16,994 bases of DNA from RGIG2945 sp045540355. Its GTDB lineage: Bacteria > Bacillota > Clostridia > Oscillospirales > Acutalibacteraceae. Location of the stretch: positions 1 to 16,994 of the forward strand of contig JAZQHB010000065.1 of NCBI GenBank assembly GCA_045540355.1, read 5' to 3'. This document shows, one piece after another, positions 12,623 to 16,994 of the stretch (positions within the stretch are counted from its first letter, which is position 1; every line of letters begins with the position of its first letter). Both the position numbers and the translations under genes were made by a program. The notes under the pieces are model-generated. The model was not told the origin of the DNA, ran no database searches, and saw only the letters and a list, made by a program, of their open reading frames with translations.

Positions 12623-13345
12623 GTGATACCCGCAATTTATCACCTTGAAGCCAAAATCATAACCCGTGGAGTTGGTCGCTCAGCCGTAGCCGCAAGTGCA
12701 TATATGAGCTGCAGTGAAATCACTAACGAGTATGACGGCGTAAAACACGATTACACACGAAAAGGCGGTCTTGTCTACGAGAGAATCTTTCTGCCGTCAC
12801 ACGCTCCGCCTGAATGGTGCGACAGAAGTAAACTATGGAATGCAGTTGAAGAAACAGAGAAAACAAGAGACAGGCGTTTGGCAAGAGAATTCATTGTTGC
12901 TCTGCCTGTTGAAATCAGCCGTGAAAGGCAGATTGCAGAGGCAGAAGAATTCGCAAAGGCTCTTGCAGATGACGGAATGTGCGTTGATGTCTGTATTCAC
13001 GATACGGGCGAAGGCAATCCTCACGCTCACATTATGGCAACTGTCAGACCGTTAAATCCTAACGGTACTTGGCAAGGAAAAACAGAAAAAGAATATCTAT
13101 GTATCAGAGACGGTAAGGAGCAAGGCTTTACCGCCTCTGAATTTTTATGTGCAAAAAATGGCGGTTGGGAAAAGCAGTATCAGTATTATGTTGACGGTAA
13201 GAAGGTCTATCTTCCACCGTCAAAGGCTGACGGCTATGAGAGAGTAAACAAATACCCGAAAAGCACAAAATACGGCAGGCAGAATCCCATAAGCGAGCGT
13301 TGGAACAGTTATGTGAATGGAGAAAGCTGTGGGCAGATATTGTAA
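12623..13345 (+). CDS. MobA/MobL-family relaxase, N-terminal fragment (frameshifted gene)
   Basis: This 240-codon frame carries the relaxase catalytic domain: IYHLEAKIITRGVGRSAVAA followed by the likely catalytic Tyr27 in SAYMS, then the TNEYDGVKHDYTRKGG segment, and motif III HDTGEGNPHAHIMATVRPL (H126, H134, H136) that binds the metal. Relaxases of this family nick RSF1010-type oriT and attach to the 5' end, matching the oriT found at 10.4 kb. The frame ends at a premature TAA after YGRQNPISERWNS; the expected continuation is in another frame (next entry). The start is irregular: GTG 12623 is only 2 bases after AAAGGA, and the family start MPAIYHL would correspond to ATA 12626 here. The isolated fragment contains the nicking centre but lacks the C-terminal half. 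Confidence 0.8.
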   Translation: MIPAIYHLEAKIITRGVGRSAVAASAYMSCSEITNEYDGVKHDYTRKGGLVYERIFLPSHAPPEWCDRSKLWNAVEETEKTRDRRLAREFIVALPVEISRERQIAEAEEFAKALADDGMCVDVCIHDTGEGNPHAHIMATVRPLNPNGTWQGKTEKEYLCIRDGKEQGFTASEFLCAKNGGWEKQYQYYVDGKKVYLPPSKADGYERVNKYPKSTKYGRQNPISERWNSYVNGESCGQIL

Positions 13346-14367
13346 ACCGAGATTTAGAAGAAAAGAACATTGAGCCTATTGACCACCGTAGCTTTGCGGC
13401 AAGAGGAATCTTATTGCAACCGACAATTCACGAGGGTGTTTCAAACAAGAAGATGAAGAAGAAAGGCAAAGTCACACAGAGAATGAGAATCAACATTCTT
13501 ATCCGTAAAGATAACAGTCTGATTATCAGCCTTCGCAAAACTGTCCAGGCACTCACAGAGCTTGTTATTACTGCGGCAAAGCTACTAATACCAGCACTTG
13601 CAGATGCTCTTGAAGGTATCCGTGTCGGTATGATTATCCTTGAATGTGAAAGAAAGAGCATTAACAAAATGAAGCATCAGGCTATGAACGAGGTCCGTGA
13701 TGCTGATGAGTTTTATGTGTACTTTCATAAGTTACAAGAGGATATTAAATCCACCGAAGAAAAGCTTAAGGAAGCAAAGAAGAAGCTGAAGCTTACTCCC
13801 AAGGTTATGAAGCAGAAATATAATGCGGCAAGATGTGGTGTTGAGCATTATGAATTTGAGCTTAAGGAACTGAAATTTAAAATACAGAGTATTCTCTCAC
13901 AAAATGAATGTGAAACCGAACAGGATATTATTAATGCAAAGTCATATTTTGAGAAAATGCGTCGGTTTGAAATTCCAAAGCTTAAAGCCGAGGAAAAGAG
14001 AATGGAAGCAGAAATTCAAAAGACACTTACTCAGTACCAAGAAACTGTAAAACAGGCTGATGAAACAGATGCAGAAGAGCTGAAAGCCGAAAGGATGAAA
14101 ATACGCCCCGAAAAAGAGAAAGAGGCACGGCAAAAGGCTAAATCAGATTACAACATCAGCGAATACGATTTCAACCGAAGCGTTGATACCGTTTCAAAGC
14201 TTATAGGTGAGCCGCCACCTAATTATCTTACCAAGGCTGAAATAGCAAGGCAGGTAGAATATGACCTCTATGTTAAACAGCAGGAAGAAAGACAGCGGCA
14301 AATTGCAGAACAGCGTAATAACCGTAACAACAAAAATATTAAGAATAAAAATGAAAGGAGCCGATAA
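13300..14367 (+). CDS. MobA/MobL-family relaxase, C-terminal fragment (frameshifted gene)
   Basis: This frame continues the relaxase from EQLCEWRKLWADIVNRDLEE through IDHRSFAARGILLQPTIHEG, a hallmark that directly follows the catalytic region in MobL proteins, into a long charged coiled-coil tail rich in E, K and Q (about residues 110-355). The frame opens at a TTG (13300) but has no ribosome site, so it is unlikely to start by itself. Joined to the 240-codon fragment it would give a protein of ordinary length for the family, near 580-590 residues. The frame difference (+1) fits loss of a number of bases not divisible by three near 13305. It ends 1 base before the ParB start codon and is followed by ParB on the same transcript. 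Confidence 0.75.
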   Translation: MEQLCEWRKLWADIVNRDLEEKNIEPIDHRSFAARGILLQPTIHEGVSNKKMKKKGKVTQRMRINILIRKDNSLIISLRKTVQALTELVITAAKLLIPALADALEGIRVGMIILECERKSINKMKHQAMNEVRDADEFYVYFHKLQEDIKSTEEKLKEAKKKLKLTPKVMKQKYNAARCGVEHYEFELKELKFKIQSILSQNECETEQDIINAKSYFEKMRRFEIPKLKAEEKRMEAEIQKTLTQYQETVKQADETDAEELKAERMKIRPEKEKEARQKAKSDYNISEYDFNRSVDTVSKLIGEPPPNYLTKAEIARQVEYDLYVKQQEERQRQIAEQRNNRNNKNIKNKNERSR

Positions 14368-14368
14368 A

Positions 14369-15247
14369 ATGGCTAACAAAAAGTTAAAAGCACCGGTAAA
14401 TATCCCGGTAGAAAAAATTCATCCCTTTGAGGGACATCCGTATAAGGTTTTAGATAATGATGAGATGAACACTCTTATTGAGAGCATACAGCAGAAAGGC
14501 GTTATCTCACCCATTGTCGTAAGACCTTTAGAAAATACAACAGATGAATACGAGATTATATCAGGACACAGAAGACTGAGAGCATCAGTGAAAGCAGGGC
14601 TGGAAACAGTGCCTGCTTTAATTTATGCCGTAAGCAGAGATGAAGCGGCTATTATGCTCGTTGACAGCAATCTGCACCGTGAGCATATTCTTCCGAGTGA
14701 ACGAGCCTTTGCCTACAAACTCAAATCAGAGGCTTTGAAGCACCAAGGTAAACGTACAGACTTAACTTCGGTGCAAGTTGCAGCGAAGTTATCAACAGGA
14801 CAGATAGCCGCAACAGAAAATATCAGTAAAGATACAGTTAAAAGGTATATCCGTCTGACTTATCTTATCCCCGAACTGCTTGAAATGATGGACGAAGATA
14901 AAATCGCTTTGTCCGTCGGTGTTGAGCTTTCGTTCCTTGATGACCAGTTGCAGTATGATTTGCTTCGAGTAATTGAGGAGTTTGATTGTACACCGTCATA
15001 TTCTCAGGCTTGGCATATGCACAGAGATTTCAATTCAGGCACACTTACTGCAGAAAGCATTGAAGACAGGCTTATGGCAGAAAAGCCGAATCAGAAGGCT
15101 ATGTTCAAACTTCCGCTTGAACAGGTGCAGAAATTCTATCCGAATGCCAACAAACAACAGCTTGAAGATTATGTTATGAAAGCCTGTGAGTATTACAACA
15201 AGGCTTTACAGCGTCAGCGAAACAGAAACAGTAGGGATGCGAGGTGA
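14369..15247 (+). CDS. ParB/RepB/Spo0J-family partition protein
   Basis: The protein has 292 residues from ATG 14369, which is 8 bases after AAAGGAG. The N-terminal ParB/Srx-like domain shows the family boxes: IPVEKIHPFEGHPYKV (12-27), ISGHRRLRAS (64-73, the GxRR nucleotide-binding box) and DSNLHREHILPSERAFAYK (99-117). A helix-turn-helix follows at about 145-170 (QIAATENISKDTVKRYIRLT). ParB proteins bind parS-like sites and, with CTP, form DNA clamps. No ParA is seen in the window, so this may act in plasmid-like stability, in gene regulation, or with a ParA elsewhere. It lies 1 base after the relaxase stop, in the same operon. Longer in-frame starts exist upstream but overlap the relaxase and lack a ribosome site. 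Confidence 0.88.
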   Translation: MANKKLKAPVNIPVEKIHPFEGHPYKVLDNDEMNTLIESIQQKGVISPIVVRPLENTTDEYEIISGHRRLRASVKAGLETVPALIYAVSRDEAAIMLVDSNLHREHILPSERAFAYKLKSEALKHQGKRTDLTSVQVAAKLSTGQIAATENISKDTVKRYIRLTYLIPELLEMMDEDKIALSVGVELSFLDDQLQYDLLRVIEEFDCTPSYSQAWHMHRDFNSGTLTAESIEDRLMAEKPNQKAMFKLPLEQVQKFYPNANKQQLEDYVMKACEYYNKALQRQRNRNSRDAR

Positions 15248-15252
15248 TGCGA

Positions 15253-15477
15253 ATGAAGTTTATTGATACCATCAAATATATTATCTATTATATTGTCACC
15301 GATATCCGTGGAGAATTCTCTTTCACTCCCGTTGATTACAGTAAAATTGAACTACCGAAAGAGGTTCTTGATTCTTTTGCTTCGGCTATGATTCCCGAAA
15401 TCAAAAAGTTTTACGAAAGCGATTTCGGGAAAGAGTATTTTAAAAAGTGGCTAGAAAAGCATCCTGAGTATGCTTAA
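15253..15477 (+). CDS. Small protein of unknown function between ParB and recombinase
   Basis: The protein has 74 residues and begins MKFIDTIKYIIYYIVTDIRG, an amphipathic or weakly membrane-associated segment. A charged tail with several aromatic residues follows, ending KKWLEKHPEYA. I do not recognise the family. The start chosen is ATG 15253, which is 8 bases after GAGG; ATG 15247, overlapping the ParB stop as TGATG, is too close to that ribosome site. It is translationally linked to ParB and closes the mobilization operon: a strong hairpin follows its stop. By position it could be a recombination directionality factor or other excision helper for the adjacent serine recombinase, but nothing in the sequence shows this. 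Confidence 0.65.
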   Translation: MKFIDTIKYIIYYIVTDIRGEFSFTPVDYSKIELPKEVLDSFASAMIPEIKKFYESDFGKEYFKKWLEKHPEYA

Positions 15478-15482
15478 TATAC

Positions 15483-15514
15483 AGCTCCCCGATATTTTAC
15501 AGTATCGGGGAGCT
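15483..15514. terminator. Strong 12-bp hairpin after the mobilization operon
   Basis: AGCTCCCCGATA (15483-15494) pairs perfectly with TATCGGGGAGCT (15503-15514) across an 8-base loop. It sits 5 bases after the stop at 15477. There is no T-run on either strand, so it is either an imperfect terminator or an RNA-processing or protein-binding site. Confidence 0.55.
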
Positions 15515-15522
15515 TCACACAT

Positions 15523-15551
15523 TCGACAAAGAAAATAAATATAAATAAAAT
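15523..15551 (+). promoter_or_regulatory. Promoter of the serine recombinase gene
   Basis: TCGACA (15523-15528) and TAAAAT (15546-15551) are each 5/6 to consensus and 17 bases apart, and point at the ATG at 15579. Confidence 0.65.
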
Positions 15552-15578
15552 TAAAATAACAAATTCAGGAGGATTAAA

Positions 15579-16994
15579 ATGAATGTAGTTATATATGCCC
15601 GTTTCTCTTGCAAAAGACAGACGGAGCAATCAATTGAAGGACAGTTAAAAACCTGTTATGAATATGCGGCGGCTCATAATTATACGGTAGTCGGCGAGTA
15701 TATAGACCGAGCGCAAAGCGGTACCTCTGACAACCGTTCGGACTTCCAGCGAATGATTACCGACAGTGAAAAACACACCTTTGAGGGTGTGCTTGTTTAT
15801 CAGCTTGACCGTTTTGCCCGTAACAGATATGACAGTGCAATTTATAAGGCAAAGCTCAAAAAGAACGGTGTAAGGGTGTTCTCGGCTAAAGAAAATATCA
15901 CCGAGGATGCATCGGGTATTCTTGTCGAAGGCTTGCTTGAAAGTATGGCTGAGTATTATTCCGTTGAGCTTGCACAGAAGATAAACCGTGGTCTTGCAAT
16001 CAATGCAGAAAAGTGTCTGTCGAACGGCAGTAATCCAGGACTCGGCTTTAAGGTAAACAAGAAAGACCGAACCTTTTATGTTGATAAGGATGAAGCGGCA
16101 ATCGTCAGAGAAATCTATGAACGCTATGCCCGTGGCGAGCCTAAAGTCGAAATAATAAAAGACCTTAACAGACGGCACATTAAAACCTCAATAGGTAATG
16201 AGTTCAGTTTCACAAGCTTGACAAGACTTTTAAGCAACAAACGCTATATCGGCTATTATTTATACAGCGGAAAGGAGACTCCCCGTGGTATGCCGAGAAT
16301 CATTGAAGATGATTTATACTATCGGGTACAGGAGATTTTGAACAGGAACAAGAGAGCACAGGCAAAAACAAAGGGTGACGATGCCTATATTTTAACCACC
16401 AAGCTTTTCTGCGGTCATTGTAAGGAGATGATGATTGGTGTATGCGGTACGGGTAAGTCGGGAGCTGTATATCACTATTATGTCTGCAAGAGTGCAAGGA
16501 AAAAGAAATGTGAAAAGAAGTCTATCGGAAAACAACTGATTGAAGACCTTGTTATTAACGAGTGCCTTAAAATGCTGACGGATGAAAAAATGCAATATAT
16601 AGCAAAAAAGATTTCAGAAGAGTGCAACAGAAATCCCGACAACCTCTCTATCAAAAATCTAAAAAGTTCAATCAAGGAAATTGATGAAGCCATTGAAAAT
16701 ATGTGGTTGTCCATTGAAAAAGGCGGAGATGCGGTAGCACTTACAGAGCGAATCAATCGCCGTCAGGCAGAAAAAGAAGAGCTCGTGGAACAACTCGCTA
16801 TTGAACAGAATAAGCGAGTACTTCTCAGTGAAACTCAAATATTGGCCTTCCTCAATTATGTCTGTGAGATGCCCGGTGATGATATGGCAAAACGCAGAGC
16901 AATCATAAATATCTTCGTTCATTCGGTTTATCTTTATGATGACCATCTGACGCTGATTATCAACGCAAGCAATAAGCCTGTCACCATAGATGAC
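15579..16994 (+). CDS. Large serine recombinase (integrase), C-terminus cut by window edge
   Basis: There are 472 codons open to the window end. AGGAGG lies 6 bases before the ATG. The resolvase domain (about 1-145) has catalytic Ser10 in VVIYARFS, VYQLDRFARNRYDS (73-86) and the GLLESMAEYYSVELAQKINRG helix region (118-138, given as landmarks only). A recombinase domain follows (about 150-250) with the YIGYY motif. A zinc ribbon (C278, C281, C303, C311) and a coiled coil (about 355-415) complete the large serine recombinase layout. Such enzymes integrate an element at attB/attP without host factors and excise it with a directionality factor. The coding frame is intact. As the last gene in the element, its attachment site should lie shortly past the right edge. 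Confidence 0.93.
   Translation, partial: MNVVIYARFSCKRQTEQSIEGQLKTCYEYAAAHNYTVVGEYIDRAQSGTSDNRSDFQRMITDSEKHTFEGVLVYQLDRFARNRYDSAIYKAKLKKNGVRVFSAKENITEDASGILVEGLLESMAEYYSVELAQKINRGLAINAEKCLSNGSNPGLGFKVNKKDRTFYVDKDEAAIVREIYERYARGEPKVEIIKDLNRRHIKTSIGNEFSFTSLTRLLSNKRYIGYYLYSGKETPRGMPRIIEDDLYYRVQEILNRNKRAQAKTKGDDAYILTTKLFCGHCKEMMIGVCGTGKSGAVYHYYVCKSARKKKCEKKSIGKQLIEDLVINECLKMLTDEKMQYIAKKISEECNRNPDNLSIKNLKSSIKEIDEAIENMWLSIEKGGDAVALTERINRRQAEKEELVEQLAIEQNKRVLLSETQILAFLNYVCEMPGDDMAKRRAIINIFVHSVYLYDDHLTLIINASNKPVTIDD

Noticed and set aside
13290..13345. Programmed ribosomal frameshifting in the relaxase
   Set aside because: No slippery heptamer or following pseudoknot is apparent, and several family residues between the two frames appear to be missing, which favours a deletion.
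15645..16178. A 177-codon leftward open frame
   Set aside because: It lies wholly inside the serine recombinase coding sequence on the opposite strand and has no recognisable motif; it is a shadow of that gene's codon use.
1..16994. tRNA or rRNA genes, or a type IV secretion system
   Set aside because: I saw no tRNA-like or rRNA sequence and no VirB4/VirD4-type ATPase; transfer would need a helper element.

Overview
The window looks like part of an integrative and mobilizable element from a low-GC Gram-positive bacterium, most likely a gut-type Clostridia. The evidence is strong AGGAGG-type ribosome sites, TTGACA/TATAAT promoters, AT-rich codon use, and a backbone of ParM-like actin, DUF3847-type small protein, MobA/MobL relaxase, ParB and large serine recombinase. 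This backbone is on the + strand from about 8.5 kb to the right edge. The recombinase runs off the end of the window, so the right attachment site is outside.

Layout. (1) 1-260: the start of a leftward TetR-family repressor gene with its own promoter and a palindromic operator. (2) 309-2894: a rightward two-gene unit, a DUF2971 protein and a protein that appears to join an ADP-ribosyltransferase-like domain to an HNH/treble-clef domain. This resembles defence or toxin cargo. (3) 3019-7062: a leftward transcription unit closed by its own promoter and terminator and bracketed by a 24-bp near-perfect direct repeat. It encodes a 1000-residue protein with the DxDGD motif and surrounding motifs of the YonO / QDE-1 (cellular RdRp-like) double-psi-beta-barrel RNA polymerases, and a translationally coupled 279-residue protein of unknown family. 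This is the most unusual content of the window. (4) 7155-8428: a leftward pair, peptidase E (S51) and a GNAT acetyltransferase. (5) 8500-8842: a structured leader with several hairpins and a terminator whose loop holds the stop codon of a possible leader peptide. (6) 8843-10383: ParM-like actin, a ribbon-helix-helix ParR-like gene with an in-frame amber codon near its start, and a small DUF3847-like protein. (7) 10398-10442: an RSF1010/pIP501-like oriT, with an inverted repeat followed on the - strand by TAAGTGCG/CCCTTA. (8) 10469-12521: leftward cargo, an MccF-like S66 carboxypeptidase and a CxxC/SHxIP protein, inserted between oriT and the relaxase gene. (9) 12623-14367: MobA/MobL relaxase, split by a frameshift. 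(10) 14369-15477: ParB and a 74-residue protein. (11) 15579-end: large serine recombinase.

How it fits together: the recombinase would move the element in and out of the chromosome. The relaxase would nick oriT for transfer by a helper conjugation system, since no type IV secretion genes are visible. ParM/ParR/ParB would stabilise the excised form. The backbone shows signs of decay (relaxase frameshift, ParR amber codon), while the cargo genes and the recombinase read as intact. The cargo is in at least four separately promoted blocks on alternating strands, which fits stepwise accretion.
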